From Gemmobacter aquaticus (GTDB taxonomy: Bacteria; Pseudomonadota; Alphaproteobacteria; Rhodobacterales; Rhodobacteraceae), in assembly GCF_007859075.1 (NCBI RefSeq), contig NZ_VOAK01000011.1, forward strand, positions 1,302,001 through 1,366,000: a DNA stretch of 64,000 bases, in the 5' to 3' direction. The notes beneath the pieces are model-generated. The model did no database searches. It saw only the letters and a list, made by a program, of their open reading frames with translations, and had not been told where the DNA came from. The position numbers were made by a program, and so were the translations under genes. Of this stretch, positions 49,834 through 58,946 are shown piece after piece. How positions within the stretch are numbered: position 1 is the stretch's first letter; each line of letters begins with the position of its first letter.

Positions 49834-52626
49834 ATGACAGTTGCGCCCTTCGCCTCCCGGCTGACCCGTACGCCCCTTGCCTTTGATCCCGCCCGCGGCG
49901 CTGACATGCGCGCGCGCTTCAGCGATCTTTCGCCCGAACTGTGTGATCTTCTGGAGGGGACCGCGGGCTCATCGCCCTATCTTGCCGGGCTGATGGAAAA
50001 GGAAGAGGGCTGGCTGCGCGAGGCCCTGGCAGGCGCGCCGGAAACCGCCATGGACGAGACCGTCCGCGCCGCCCGCGCGCTGGACCTGGATGCATTGGCG
50101 AGCGGCCTGCGTCAGGCCAAGCGCCGCGTGGCCTTGCTGACCGCGCTGGCGGATCTGGGGGGCGTCTGGCGTCTGGAAGAGGTGACGGGCGCCCTGTCCT
50201 TGCTGGCCGACACGGCGGTAGACCAATGCCTGCGCCGACTGGTTGCCGACGAGATTCGGCGCGGCAAGCTGCCCGGCCAGCAGCCCGAGGATGCCGAGAC
50301 CGCCGCAGGGATGGTGGCGCTGGCCATGGGCAAGGGCGGCGCTGGCGAGTTGAACTATTCGTCCGACATCGACCTGATCTGCCTGTTCGATCAGGACCGA
50401 TACGGCGCAGACTGGCAGGAGGCCCGCACGTCGTTCATCCGCGTCACGCGGAAGATGGCGTCGCTTCTGTCCGACATCACCGCCGAGGGCTATGTCTTTC
50501 GCACGGACCTGCGCCTGCGCCCCGATGCCAGCGTAACGCCCGTCTGCATCTCGATGGCAGCGGCCGAGGCCTATTACGAGGCGCAAGGCCGCACATGGGA
50601 GCGCGCGGCCTATATCAAGGCGCGCGCCGCCGCCGGTGACATTGCGGCGGGTGAGCGATTCCTGAAGGCGCTGACCCCCTTTGTCTGGCGCAAGCATCTG
50701 GATTTTACGGCAATTCAGGATGCACATGACATGCGGCTGCGAATCCGGGACCACCGAGGGCTGCATGGGCCGATCACGCTGGAAGGCCATAACATGAAGC
50801 TCGGTCAGGGCGGCATCCGCGAAATCGAGTTCTACACCCAGACCCGGCAGCTGATCGCCGGCGGGCGCGACCCCAGCCTGCGCGACCGCACAACGGTGGG
50901 CGGGCTTGCAGCATTGTCGGCGAAGGGCTGGGTTCCGCCCGAGGTGGCCGAGGAGCTGACCACGCTCTACCGCGCGCACCGCGAACTGGAGCATCGCCTG
51001 CAAATGGTTGCCGACAACCAGACCCATTCACTGCCTACCTCTGCTGAAGGCATCGCGCGCATTGCACATTTCAGCGGCGAGGGCGATGTGGCCCGGTTCC
51101 GCGAAGGGCTGCTTGAGCGGCTGCGCCGGACCGACACGCTGACCGAAGGATTCTTTGCCCCCGCCCCCGCCGAAACCGGACCCGAGCTATCTGATAGTGC
51201 CCGCTCCATCGTCGAGGGATGGCGGAATTATCCGGCGCTGCGGTCGGAGCGTGCGATCCAGATTTTCAAACGTTTGCGGCCCACGCTTCTGAAATCGCTG
51301 GGCCGAGCGGCGAACCCCGATGAGGCGCTGCTCGCTCTGGATGGGTTTCTGGCCGGGCTTCCGGCCGGGGTGCAGCTCTTTGCGCTGTTCGACGCCAACT
51401 CGGTTCTCATTGACCTGATCGTCGATATCGCGGGCACCACGCCCGCCCTGGCAAGCTATCTCAGCCGCAACGCCGGGGTGCTGGATGCGGTGATCGGCGG
51501 CAGTTTCTGGGCGCCATGGCCCGGTACAGCGCAATTGCGGGCCGAGCTTGCGCAGGTCATGGCGGATGCACCCGATTATGAACGCAAGCTCGACGCCGCC
51601 CGCCGCTGGATGAAGGAATGGCACTTCCGTATTGGCGTGCATCACCTGCGCGGGCTGATTGATGCCTTTGAGGCCGGAAAGGATTATGCCGATCTGGCCG
51701 AGGCGGTGGTCAGCGCGCTCTGGCCTGTGGTGGGGGCCGAGTTTGCCCGCAAGCATGGCCCTGCCCCCGGTCGCGGCGCGGTCGTTCTCGGCATGGGCAG
51801 TCTGGGCGCGGGTCGTTTGAATGCTGGGTCGGATCTGGACCTGATCGTGATCTATGACGCCGAAGGCGTTGAGACCAGTGACGGCCCCAAACCCCTTGCC
51901 ACACGCCCCTATTTCGCCCGCTTGACGCAGGCCATGGTGACCGCGCTGACCGCGCAAACAGCCGAGGGTCGGCTCTACGAGGTCGATATGCGCCTGCGCC
52001 CCTCGGGCCGTCAGGGGCCTGTTGCCACCTCTCTGCAAAGCTTCCGCGCCTACCAGATGGATGAGGCATGGACCTGGGAGCATCTTGCGCTCACACGCGC
52101 GCGCAGCCTCGCCGGGACCCCGGCCCTTGCCGAAGACGTCGAGGCGATACGGCGCGAGGTCTTGCAGGCCAAGTCAAAGGGCGAAGGCGTGATCGCCGAT
52201 GTCGCACAGATGCGGGGCCGCCTGCAGGCAGCCAAACCCCCGTCCGGCGCGTGGGAGGCCAAGAATGGCGCAGGCCGCATCATGGATATCGAACTGCTGG
52301 CGCAGACCGCCTGCCTGCGAAGCGCAAGTCCGGCCCGCAGGGTCGAACAGCAACTGCTGGCTGGCGTGAAAGGCGGCGATCTGTCGGTTTCCGACGAGAC
52401 GGCCCTGCTTGGTGCCTACAGGTTGCTCTGGCGGCTTCAGGCAGGCACACGCCTTCTGACCGCAGGTCGGCTCGATCTTGCCAGCATTGGCGAGGGCGGA
52501 CGGGCCTTTCTGGTGCGCGAAACCGGCGCGGCAGATGCCGACACGCTGTCCGAACGGCTTGATGCCGCCGTGGCAGAGGCGGCAGCCGTGATCGACAGGT
52601 TCATGGGGGATGTCGATGCAAGCTGA
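49834..52626 (+). CDS. glnE: Glutamine synthetase adenylyltransferase/deadenylylase
   Basis: The protein has 930 residues from the ATG at 49834; the frame is open upstream but overlaps the M48 gene. Two nucleotidyltransferase domains are present. The N-terminal deadenylylase half has MGKGGAGELNYSSDIDLICL (about residue 165) and TDLRLRPDASVTPVC; the C-terminal adenylylase half has GMGSLGAGRLNAGSDLDLIV (about residue 650) and EVDMRLRPSGRQGPVA. LGQGGIREIEFYTQTRQL and MDIELLAQTACLR are the linking helical domains. It controls glutamine synthetase by reversible AMP transfer in response to GlnB/GlnK. Confidence 0.95.
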   Translation: MTVAPFASRLTRTPLAFDPARGADMRARFSDLSPELCDLLEGTAGSSPYLAGLMEKEEGWLREALAGAPETAMDETVRAARALDLDALASGLRQAKRRVALLTALADLGGVWRLEEVTGALSLLADTAVDQCLRRLVADEIRRGKLPGQQPEDAETAAGMVALAMGKGGAGELNYSSDIDLICLFDQDRYGADWQEARTSFIRVTRKMASLLSDITAEGYVFRTDLRLRPDASVTPVCISMAAAEAYYEAQGRTWERAAYIKARAAAGDIAAGERFLKALTPFVWRKHLDFTAIQDAHDMRLRIRDHRGLHGPITLEGHNMKLGQGGIREIEFYTQTRQLIAGGRDPSLRDRTTVGGLAALSAKGWVPPEVAEELTTLYRAHRELEHRLQMVADNQTHSLPTSAEGIARIAHFSGEGDVARFREGLLERLRRTDTLTEGFFAPAPAETGPELSDSARSIVEGWRNYPALRSERAIQIFKRLRPTLLKSLGRAANPDEALLALDGFLAGLPAGVQLFALFDANSVLIDLIVDIAGTTPALASYLSRNAGVLDAVIGGSFWAPWPGTAQLRAELAQVMADAPDYERKLDAARRWMKEWHFRIGVHHLRGLIDAFEAGKDYADLAEAVVSALWPVVGAEFARKHGPAPGRGAVVLGMGSLGAGRLNAGSDLDLIVIYDAEGVETSDGPKPLATRPYFARLTQAMVTALTAQTAEGRLYEVDMRLRPSGRQGPVATSLQSFRAYQMDEAWTWEHLALTRARSLAGTPALAEDVEAIRREVLQAKSKGEGVIADVAQMRGRLQAAKPPSGAWEAKNGAGRIMDIELLAQTACLRSASPARRVEQQLLAGVKGGDLSVSDETALLGAYRLLWRLQAGTRLLTAGRLDLASIGEGGRAFLVRETGAADADTLSERLDAAVAEAAAVIDRFMGDVDAS

Positions 52627-52882
52627 ACAGGCCGACCCGAAGGGGCTGATCCGCGAAAGCTATGCGATAGAGGGTATCTCGGATGCCGAATGCCGGTCGA
52701 TCTTCATCGACTGGGCCATCGGCCTGCCAGTGGGGATCGACAATACAATGGCGCTACAGGCGCTGCTTGACCGCTATGGCAGCCAATCGGACCATCCGAT
52801 GACGCAGGTGCTGACCGAAGCGCTCAAGACCCCGCCACCCACAGGTCGGCGTGGTGGTCGCGCCGGCAGGCTGGGCGCATAA
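52610..52882 (+). CDS. Small hypothetical protein coupled to glnE
   Basis: The protein has 90 residues, starting inside the glnE 3' end (17-base overlap; ATG at 52616 also possible). It has AECRSIFIDWAIGLPVGIDN and TMALQALLDRYGSQSDHPMT, both helical, and a basic end (TGRRGGRAGRLGA). It is soluble, with no recognised domain. Conserved linkage to glnE would suggest a role in nitrogen control, but that is a guess. A terminator follows at once. Confidence 0.72.
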   Translation: MSMQAEQADPKGLIRESYAIEGISDAECRSIFIDWAIGLPVGIDNTMALQALLDRYGSQSDHPMTQVLTEALKTPPPTGRRGGRAGRLGA

Positions 52883-52885
52883 AGC

Positions 52886-52903
52886 GGGGGGCCAAGGCCC
52901 CCC
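52886..52903. terminator. Shared terminator between glnE operon and eda
   Basis: GGGGGGCC and GGCCCCCC form a perfect 8-bp inverted repeat with AA between them, located 3 bases after one stop and 9 bases before the end of the convergent eda gene. There is no T-run on either side. Confidence 0.55.
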
Positions 52904-52912
52904 ATCTAAGCC

Positions 52913-53554
52913 TCAGCGCGGCAGGGCGGCGGCCTCGGCCGCAAGCTTTTCGATCCCCGCCCAGTCACCCGCCTGCATCAGCGCCTTGGGCGCGACCCAG
53001 CTTCCGCCGACGCAGAGGACGTTTTTCAGCTTCAGATACTCCGGCGCCTTGGCGAGCGTGATGCCACCCGTCGGGCAGAAACTGACCTGCGGCAGCGGCG
53101 CCCCGATCGAGGCCAGCGCAGACGCCCCCCCGTTTGATTCCGCCGGGAAGAATTTTTGCACGGTATAGCCACGCTCCATCAGCGCCATCACCTCGGAACA
53201 GGTGGCAGCTCCAGCAAGCAGCGGCAGGTCATATTCCTCACAGGCGTCAAGCAGCCGGTCGGTCGCCCCCGGCGAGACGCCGAAGGTGGCGCCCGCAGCC
53301 TTGGCGGCCTTCACATCGGCAGGCGTCAGCAATGTGCCGGCCCCCACCACACCGCCTTCAACCTCGGCCATGGCGCGGATCACGTCCAGCGCGACCGGCG
53401 TGCGCAACGTGACTTCCAGCGCGGGAAGGCCGCCTTTCACCAGGGCTTGCGCCAATGGCTTTGCATGGGCCAGCTCCTCGATCACCAGAACGGGGACAAC
53501 GGGGGCAAGGTGGCAAATCTCGGCGGCTTTGACAGAGGCTTCGGCGGGGGTCAT
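52913..53554 (-). CDS. eda: KDPG aldolase (2-dehydro-3-deoxyphosphogluconate aldolase)
   Basis: The protein has 213 residues from the ATG at 53554 with CAGGAG upstream; the longer frame (to 53644) is rejected. The class I aldolase barrel shows APVVPVLVIEELAHAKPLAQ, ALEVTLRT with the catalytic Glu, GAGTLLTPADVKAAKAAGA, the Schiff-base Lys in YTVQKFFPAES and FCPTGGITLAKAPEYL. It splits KDPG into pyruvate and glyceraldehyde 3-phosphate, the last step of the Entner-Doudoroff pathway. It is the second gene after edd, 107 bases between them. Confidence 0.95.
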   Translation of the reverse strand: MTPAEASVKAAEICHLAPVVPVLVIEELAHAKPLAQALVKGGLPALEVTLRTPVALDVIRAMAEVEGGVVGAGTLLTPADVKAAKAAGATFGVSPGATDRLLDACEEYDLPLLAGAATCSEVMALMERGYTVQKFFPAESNGGASALASIGAPLPQVSFCPTGGITLAKAPEYLKLKNVLCVGGSWVAPKALMQAGDWAGIEKLAAEAAALPR

Positions 53555-53661
53555 CTTCTTCTCCTGCTGTCCGGGCGGACCCGGCGGTTGTCCTGACGCA
53601 AGGGCAGTCTGGGGCGTTTTGGGGCGGCGCGCGCCGGGGGTCAATGCCCCGGCGGCATATG

Positions 53662-55467
53662 TCAGAATAGGACCGAGGCCCCCTCGGTCGCGTTGCCCAC
53701 GGTGCGGCGGAAAGTCTCGAACAACTCGCGCCCGATGCCATGGGTATTGCCGGACAGGTCGGCCACCACAGGCTCGCGGGTATCAAAACCGTCAGCAAGA
53801 ACGCTCAGCGTGCCAGCAACCGCATCGAGGCGAACGATATCGCCGTCACGCAGCCGCGCAAGCGGGCCACCCATCGCAGCCTCGGGCGCGACATGGATTG
53901 CTGCAGGAACCTTGCCGCTGGCCCCCGACATGCGACCGTCGGTGACAAGCGCCACCTTCAGCCCGCGGTCCTGCAGAACCGACAACATTGGTGTCAACGA
54001 ATGCAGCTCGGGCATGCCATTGGCGCGCGGCCCCTGAAAGCGCACAACGACCACAGTGTCTGTGGTGAACTCGCCCGCCTTGAAGGCGCGCTTCACGTCG
54101 TCCTGATTGTGGAAGATGCGGGCGGGCGCCTCGATCACATGGCGTTCGGGGGCAACGGCGGAAACCTTGATGACGCCGCGCCCCAGATTGCCGGTCAGTT
54201 GCTTCAGCCCGCCAGTCTTCGCAAACGGGTCTGTCGCCGGGCGCAGGATCTTGTCATTCAGCGTCTCGGCCGAGCCGGGTTGCCATTCCAGCTTGCCGTC
54301 GATCAGCTTGGGCTCTTGGCGATAGAGGTCAAGCCCGTCGCCCGCCACGGTCTTGGCATCGGGATGCAAGAGACCCGCATCGAGCAGTTGGCCGATCATG
54401 TAGCCCAGCCCGCCAGCGGCGTGGAAATGGTTCACATCGGCCAGACCGTTGGGATAGACCTTCGCCATCAAGGGCACGACATCCGAAATGTCCGAGAAAT
54501 CCTCAAGGTCAAGGATGATGCCCGCCGCCCGCGCCATGGCCGGCAGGTGCAGCACCAGATTGGTCGACCCCCCCGTTGCCATCAGCCCGACAAGTCCGTT
54601 CACGAAGGCACGCTCGTCAAGGATCTCGCCCACCGGACGATAGTCGTTGCCCTGCGCCGTGATCTGGGCCGCACGCTCAACGGCGGCGACGGTCAGCGCC
54701 TCACGCAATGGCGTGTTAGGGTTCACGAAGCTCGCGCCCGGCAGATGCAGGCCCATGAACTCCATCAGCATCTGGTTGGTATTTGCCGTGCCGTAGAAGG
54801 TGCAGGTTCCGGGGCCGTGATAGCTGGCCATCTCGGATTCCATCAACTTGTCGCGGCCGACCTCGCCCAAGGCGAACTGCTGACGGACCTTGGCCTTTTC
54901 ATCGTTCGGAATGCCGCTGGTCATCGGCCCCGCGGGGACAAAGACCGCCGGAACATGGCTGAAGGTCGCAGCCCCGATAATCAGACCCGGCACGATCTTG
55001 TCGCAGACGCCAAGGTAAAGTGCGGCATCAAAGGTATTGTGGCTCATCGACACCCCGGTCGCGAGCGCAATCACGTCGCGCGAGAAAAGCGAAAGCTCCA
55101 TCCCCGGCTGGCCCTGCGTCACGCCATCGCACATCGCAGGCACGCCGCCCGCAACTTGTGCCGTGGCGCCCGCCTTGCGCGCAGCCGTTCGGATCAGTTC
55201 GGGAAACACCTCATAGGGCTGATGGGCCGAGAGCATGTCGTTATAGGCGGTCACGATCCCGATATTGGGCAGACGCCCTTCGGCAAGGGCGGCCTTGTCG
55301 GCCCCCATCGCCGCATAGGCATGGGCCTGGTTTCCACAGGCCAGATGTGCACGCGCCGGTCCCGAGGCGGCCGCGTCACCCATGCGTTTGAGATATTCGC
55401 CCCGCTGCACCTGCGACCGGTTGCGAATGCGGTCCGTCACACGGGCGATGGTTGAATTCAGCGTCAT
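53662..55467 (-). CDS. edd: Phosphogluconate dehydratase
   Basis: The 601-residue protein belongs to the IlvD/Edd family. Its marks are [80 protein letters not shown], and near the end [20 protein letters not shown]. The conserved Cys residues hold an Fe-S cluster. It converts 6-phosphogluconate to KDPG. A palindromic operator lies 45 bases before the start (55512-55523). Confidence 0.95.
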   Translation of the reverse strand: MTLNSTIARVTDRIRNRSQVQRGEYLKRMGDAAASGPARAHLACGNQAHAYAAMGADKAALAEGRLPNIGIVTAYNDMLSAHQPYEVFPELIRTAARKAGATAQVAGGVPAMCDGVTQGQPGMELSLFSRDVIALATGVSMSHNTFDAALYLGVCDKIVPGLIIGAATFSHVPAVFVPAGPMTSGIPNDEKAKVRQQFALGEVGRDKLMESEMASYHGPGTCTFYGTANTNQMLMEFMGLHLPGASFVNPNTPLREALTVAAVERAAQITAQGNDYRPVGEILDERAFVNGLVGLMATGGSTNLVLHLPAMARAAGIILDLEDFSDISDVVPLMAKVYPNGLADVNHFHAAGGLGYMIGQLLDAGLLHPDAKTVAGDGLDLYRQEPKLIDGKLEWQPGSAETLNDKILRPATDPFAKTGGLKQLTGNLGRGVIKVSAVAPERHVIEAPARIFHNQDDVKRAFKAGEFTTDTVVVVRFQGPRANGMPELHSLTPMLSVLQDRGLKVALVTDGRMSGASGKVPAAIHVAPEAAMGGPLARLRDGDIVRLDAVAGTLSVLADGFDTREPVVADLSGNTHGIGRELFETFRRTVGNATEGASVLF

Positions 55468-55511
55468 GGCGGGCTCCGTTGGCTGCGGCTAGCTTCTTTT
55501 TACCAGCAACC

Positions 55512-55523
55512 GTTAGCGCTAAC
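55512..55523. promoter_or_regulatory. Palindromic operator upstream of edd (LacI-type)
   Basis: GTTAGCGCTAAC is a perfect 12-bp palindrome with the central CG typical of LacI-family sites. It lies 45 bases upstream of edd, in the divergent gap to the methyltransferase gene. LacI-type regulators of sugar-acid and central carbon genes in alphaproteobacteria use sites of this kind; none is encoded in the window. Confidence 0.65.
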
Positions 55524-55683
55524 AACCCTGATGGCCACAAATCCCCAAAATTTGATCATCACGGCCACCCGCAAACAGCCTGCGCCCATGCAGCGGCATC
55601 GTCAACCTTTGGCTTCCGGGGGTTTCCGCGGCGGGCAGAAACGGCTAAGGCGAAGTATCTGCCGGACCACAGGACCCCCGACC

Positions 55684-56892
55684 ATGACCGATATGCCCTC
55701 TGCCGACCTGCGCAAGGTTGTCCGCCTCAAACCCAAGGCCGAGGCCCGCGCCATTCGCCATGGCTTTCCGTGGGTCTACGCGGATGAGCTGGTCACCGAC
55801 CGGCGCACCCAATCTCTGCCCCCCGGCGCCCTTGCCGTGCTGGAGGATGGCGAGCGGCGGCCGCTCGGCCTTGTTACAGTCAATGTGAAATCGAAGATCA
55901 TCGCCCGGATGCTCGACCGCGACCCCGAGGCGGTGATCGATGAGAACTGGTTTGCGGCGCGGCTGACGCGTGCGCTGGATCTGCGGGAACGCCTGTTCGA
56001 CGCCCCCTACTATCGCCTGATCCATGCCGAGGCGGATGGCCTGCCCGGTGTGGTGATCGACCGTTTCGGCGATGCCGCGGTGATCCAGCCCAATGCTGCC
56101 TGGGCCGAGACACATATCGACGCCCTCGCCGCAGCACTGCGCAAGGTGACGGGGGTGACGACGGTCATCAAGAACGGCACCGGCCGCTCGCGCAGCCTGG
56201 AAGGTCTGCCCGAGGAAACCACCGTGCTGGCCGGCGGCGTATCCGGCCCGATTCCGGTGTTGATGAATGGCGCCACCTATATGGCCGATGTGATGGGCGG
56301 GCAGAAGACCGGCCTCTTCTACGACCAGCGCCCGAACCACGCCTTTGCCGCGCGACTGGCCAAGGGCGCGCGGGTGCTTGATGTATTCTCCCACGTCGGC
56401 GGCTTTGCCCTTGCGGCGCTGGCGGGCGGCGCGGAAAGCGCGCTTGCCGTCGATGCCTCGGCCGCGGCGCTGACCCTTGCGACCGAAGGCGCCGCTGCAA
56501 GTGGTGTGGCCGATCGCTTTGCCACCCGGCAGGGCGATGCGTTCGAGGTGCTCGAGGCACTTGGGGCCGAAGGCGCACGATATGATCTAGTGATCTGCGA
56601 CCCGCCCGCCTTTGCGCCAGCCAAGCCCGCGCTTGAGGCGGGCCTTCGCGCCTATGAACGGATTGCGCGGCTTGCCGCACCGCTGGTTGCACCGGGCGGG
56701 TATCTCATCCTCTGCTCCTGCTCACATGCCGCAGACCTGTCAAGCTTCCGCAACGCCTCGGCGCGCGGCATTGGGCGGGCTGGACGGCGCGGGCAGATCC
56801 TGCACACCGGCTTTGCCGGACCAGACCACCCGCTGCTGCCGCAGCTTGCCGAAAGCGGCTATCTGAAGTCGCTGGTCTTCCGGCTGGACTGA
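55684..56892 (+). CDS. Class I SAM-dependent rRNA methyltransferase (RlmI-like, PUA domain)
   Basis: The protein has 402 residues from the ATG at 55684. The N-terminal PUA-like domain (about 5-75) has RHGFPWVYADELVTDRRTQS and PGALAVLEDGERRPLGLVTV. The EEHEE-type linker has YRLIHAEADGLPGVVIDRFG. The Rossmann domain has motif I RVLDVFSHVGGFALAALAGG, motif IV LVICDPPAFAPAK and LAPGGYLILCSCSH, where the Cys is the possible catalytic base. This matches RlmI-type m5C methyltransferases of 23S rRNA. The PIN-domain gene starts in the stop codon (TGATG). Confidence 0.9.
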   Translation: MTDMPSADLRKVVRLKPKAEARAIRHGFPWVYADELVTDRRTQSLPPGALAVLEDGERRPLGLVTVNVKSKIIARMLDRDPEAVIDENWFAARLTRALDLRERLFDAPYYRLIHAEADGLPGVVIDRFGDAAVIQPNAAWAETHIDALAAALRKVTGVTTVIKNGTGRSRSLEGLPEETTVLAGGVSGPIPVLMNGATYMADVMGGQKTGLFYDQRPNHAFAARLAKGARVLDVFSHVGGFALAALAGGAESALAVDASAAALTLATEGAAASGVADRFATRQGDAFEVLEALGAEGARYDLVICDPPAFAPAKPALEAGLRAYERIARLAAPLVAPGGYLILCSCSHAADLSSFRNASARGIGRAGRRGQILHTGFAGPDHPLLPQLAESGYLKSLVFRLD

Positions 56893-57455
56893 TGCGCGTC
56901 GTCCTTGACGCTTGCGTCCTGTTTCCGTCCGTCCTGCGCTCGCTGCTGCTGCGGGCGGCCGAGGCGGGGATGTTCGAGCCTGTCTGGTCAGACCGCATCA
57001 TCGAGGAATGGCAGCGCGCGGCCCTGCGCCTTGGGCCTGATGCCGTCGCAGATGCCGAGATGGATGCCCGCGCCATGCGGGTGGCCTTTCCCCGCGCAAT
57101 GGCGCGCGCCCGCCCGGATATCGAGGCGCAGCACATCCTGCCGGATCCGAACGACCTGCATGTGCTGGCCTGCGCCATCGGATCGGGCGCCGATGCGATC
57201 CTGACGTTCAATGCCGTGGACTTTCCGCGCCATGTTCTGCAGGCAGAACAACTCGACCGCCGCGACCCCGACGGCTTCCTGTGGGAATTGTGGTCGCGCG
57301 CGCCTGACAAGATGGGCGCCATTATCCATGACCTGCATGCCGAGGCCGAACGTCGCGCGGGTGCGCCTGTCTCGCTGAAGGCGCTGCTTAAGCGCAACCG
57401 CCTGAACCGGCTTGCCAAGGCGATCGACGCGCCGGGCCTGCCTGCATCTTCCTGA
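56892..57455 (+). CDS. PIN-domain protein (putative RNase)
   Basis: The protein has 187 residues. PIN acidic residues are visible: Asp6 in VVLDACVLFPS, Glu in IIEEWQRA, and the paired DPNDLHVLACAIGSGADAIL TFN segment ending AVDFP. The family contains toxin RNases, but no antitoxin gene is adjacent and the C-terminus is longer (about 55 residues, ending in RNRLNRLAKAI). It is coupled to an rRNA methyltransferase gene (1-base overlap), so a role in RNA processing is more likely than toxicity (inference). Confidence 0.82.
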   Translation: MRVVLDACVLFPSVLRSLLLRAAEAGMFEPVWSDRIIEEWQRAALRLGPDAVADAEMDARAMRVAFPRAMARARPDIEAQHILPDPNDLHVLACAIGSGADAILTFNAVDFPRHVLQAEQLDRRDPDGFLWELWSRAPDKMGAIIHDLHAEAERRAGAPVSLKALLKRNRLNRLAKAIDAPGLPASS

Positions 57456-57480
57456 TCGCTGCTGCTGACGGAGAGTTCCT

Positions 57481-57948
57481 TTGTCGAAATCCCTCGCCCG
57501 CGTCGTTGCCGCCCTTGAGGTCGCAGGCATCCCCGCCAGCCCGTTGGAGATGGGCGACTGCCGCACCGCCCAACAGGCGGCCGATGCCGCGGGCTGCGCG
57601 CTGGACCAGATCGTCAAATCCATCCTGTTCGCCGGTGAGACGTCGTCGCGTCTGTATCTGTTCCTTACGGCAGGGGGAAATCAGGTGGACACGGCCAAGG
57701 CATCGGCCCTTGCGGGTGAGCCTCTGGGCCGCGCGGATGCGCGACAGGTGCGCGACGTGACGGGCTTTGCCATCGGCGGGGTCAGCCCGGTGGGCCACCT
57801 GACCCCCTCGCCCGAGTTCTTTGACCCGAGGCTTCTGGACTTTCCGGTGATCTGGGGTGCGGCGGGCACGCCCCGCCACATCTTCCCGATCGCCCCGCAA
57901 GACTTGCTGCGCATCACATCGGCCCGCGTCGCGGACTTCACCGCGTGA
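57481..57948 (+). CDS. YbaK/ProX-type aminoacyl-tRNA deacylase
   Basis: The protein has 155 residues from a TTG at 57481, with GGAGAG upstream; no ATG is available in the right place. The fold shows AAGCALDQIVKSILFAGE with the conserved Lys, YLFLTAGGNQVDTAKASALAG, FAIGGVSPVGHLTPSPEFFD and the end VIWGAAGTPRHIFPIAPQDL. The family hydrolyses mischarged Cys- or Ala-tRNAs. It lies 25 bases behind the PIN gene, forming an RNA-related group. Confidence 0.9.
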   Translation: MSKSLARVVAALEVAGIPASPLEMGDCRTAQQAADAAGCALDQIVKSILFAGETSSRLYLFLTAGGNQVDTAKASALAGEPLGRADARQVRDVTGFAIGGVSPVGHLTPSPEFFDPRLLDFPVIWGAAGTPRHIFPIAPQDLLRITSARVADFTA

Positions 57949-57955
57949 CGCAAAG

Positions 57956-58024
57956 ATACCGGAAGGTATTTTTCTTGACCCAAAACATACCTTGCGGTAT
58001 GGATCAAACATTCCGAGAGGTATG
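57956..58024 (+). promoter_or_regulatory. Promoter with three TetR operators (CATACC-N4-GGTATG)
   Basis: Three inverted repeats with 4-base centres are present: ATACC-GGAA-GGTAT (57956-57969), CATACC-TTGC-GGTATG (57986-58001, perfect) and CATTCC-GAGA-GGTATG (58009-58024). A promoter TTGACC (57975-57980), 17-base spacer, TATGGA (57998-58003) is overlapped by the second site. The TetR gene begins 6 bases after the third site, so self-repression is very likely. Confidence 0.85.
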
Positions 58025-58029
58025 TTGCC

Positions 58030-58596
58030 ATGACCGCCGCCCATCGTCGTCCCAAGACACCTGATCAGACGCGCCGCGCCCTGCTGGATGCGGCGGCGGC
58101 GCAGGCCTTGGCGCATGGGATGGCCGCCCTCTCGCTGCCCATCGTGGCCGAGGCGGCCGGCGTGACCAAGGGCGCGCTCTTTCATCACTTCGGGTCGAAA
58201 CAGGGGCTGATCGAGGCGCTTTGCGCCGACCTGATCGCCCGCATCGATGAAGAGATCGACGAGGTGCTGGCGCGCGATGTGGGCGGTTATGGTACCTTTA
58301 CCCGTGCCTATGTCACCTGCACCTTCGCCCCGCGCGGAAGTGCCTCGCCCTGGACATCGCTGTCGATCTCGGCGGTGGCCGATCCGGGGCTCGCCCGCAT
58401 CTGGGCCGACTGGATGAACGACCGCCTGCGCCGCCATGCCGATACCGACACCAGTCCGGATCTGGACGTGGTGCGGCTTGCAACCGACGGCTACTGGCTT
58501 TCGACCTTGCAGGCAACTACGCGCACCGAACCACCCGACCAGTTGTTCCAGCGCCTGCTCGCCCTGACCCATCCCGCTGCCATTTCTGCCGAATGA
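58030..58596 (+). CDS. TetR-family repressor of the SMR efflux gene
   Basis: The protein has 188 residues. The N-terminal HTH is TRRALLDAAAAQALAHGMAA, then LPIVAEAAGVTKGALFHHFGSK, the standard recognition helix. GLIEALCADLIARIDEEID begins the ligand domain, which belongs to the TetR_C_6-like group (WLSTLQATTRTEPP near the end). Its promoter carries three copies of the operator palindrome. It is coupled to the SMR gene, which it presumably represses together with itself until a drug or cation is bound. Confidence 0.92.
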   Translation: MTAAHRRPKTPDQTRRALLDAAAAQALAHGMAALSLPIVAEAAGVTKGALFHHFGSKQGLIEALCADLIARIDEEIDEVLARDVGGYGTFTRAYVTCTFAPRGSASPWTSLSISAVADPGLARIWADWMNDRLRRHADTDTSPDLDVVRLATDGYWLSTLQATTRTEPPDQLFQRLLALTHPAAISAE

Positions 58597-58604
58597 GACC
58601 TGCC

Positions 58605-58946
58605 ATGTCGCCTACCGTCCTCTATTCCCTCCTTGGCGTTGCAATCCTGCTCGAGGTGGTCGGAACGACCCTGCTTGCGCAGACTGCGCAGTTCACCCGC
58701 CCACTGCCAACGCTGGGCACGGCGCTGTGCTATGCGGTCTCGTTCTATTGCCTGTCGATCATTACCTCATCGCTGCCCGTGGGCGTCGTCTATGCTGTGT
58801 GGAGCGGGCTTGGCATCGTCTTTGTCGCCGGACTGAACTTCGTGCTTTTCCGGCAGGCGCTGGACCCCTGGGCCATGTTCGGGATGGTGCTGATCGTGGC
58901 AGGTGTTCTGGTGATAAACCTGATGTCGCGCTCGGCAGCGCATTAA
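58605..58946 (+). CDS. Small multidrug resistance (SMR) transporter, EmrE/QacE-like
   Basis: The protein has 113 residues from the ATG at 58605; an ATG at 58593 overlaps the TetR stop by 4 bases and would add four residues. There are four membrane helices. The first has VAILLEVVGTTLLAQT with the membrane Glu (equivalent of EmrE Glu14), next TALCYAVSFYCLSIITSSLP, then VGVVYAVWSGLGIVFVAGLN with the conserved Tyr-Ala-x-Trp-x-Gly, and MVLIVAGVLVINLMS. It acts as a dimer exporting cationic compounds in exchange for protons. Confidence 0.93.
   Translation: MSPTVLYSLLGVAILLEVVGTTLLAQTAQFTRPLPTLGTALCYAVSFYCLSIITSSLPVGVVYAVWSGLGIVFVAGLNFVLFRQALDPWAMFGMVLIVAGVLVINLMSRSAAH

Noticed and set aside
53740-55455. 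571-codon plus-strand frame opposite edd
   Set aside because: Antisense shadow of phosphogluconate dehydratase.
56892-57455. Toxin-antitoxin module for the PIN protein
   Set aside because: No small antitoxin gene on either side, and the neighbours are RNA-modification genes in one operon.
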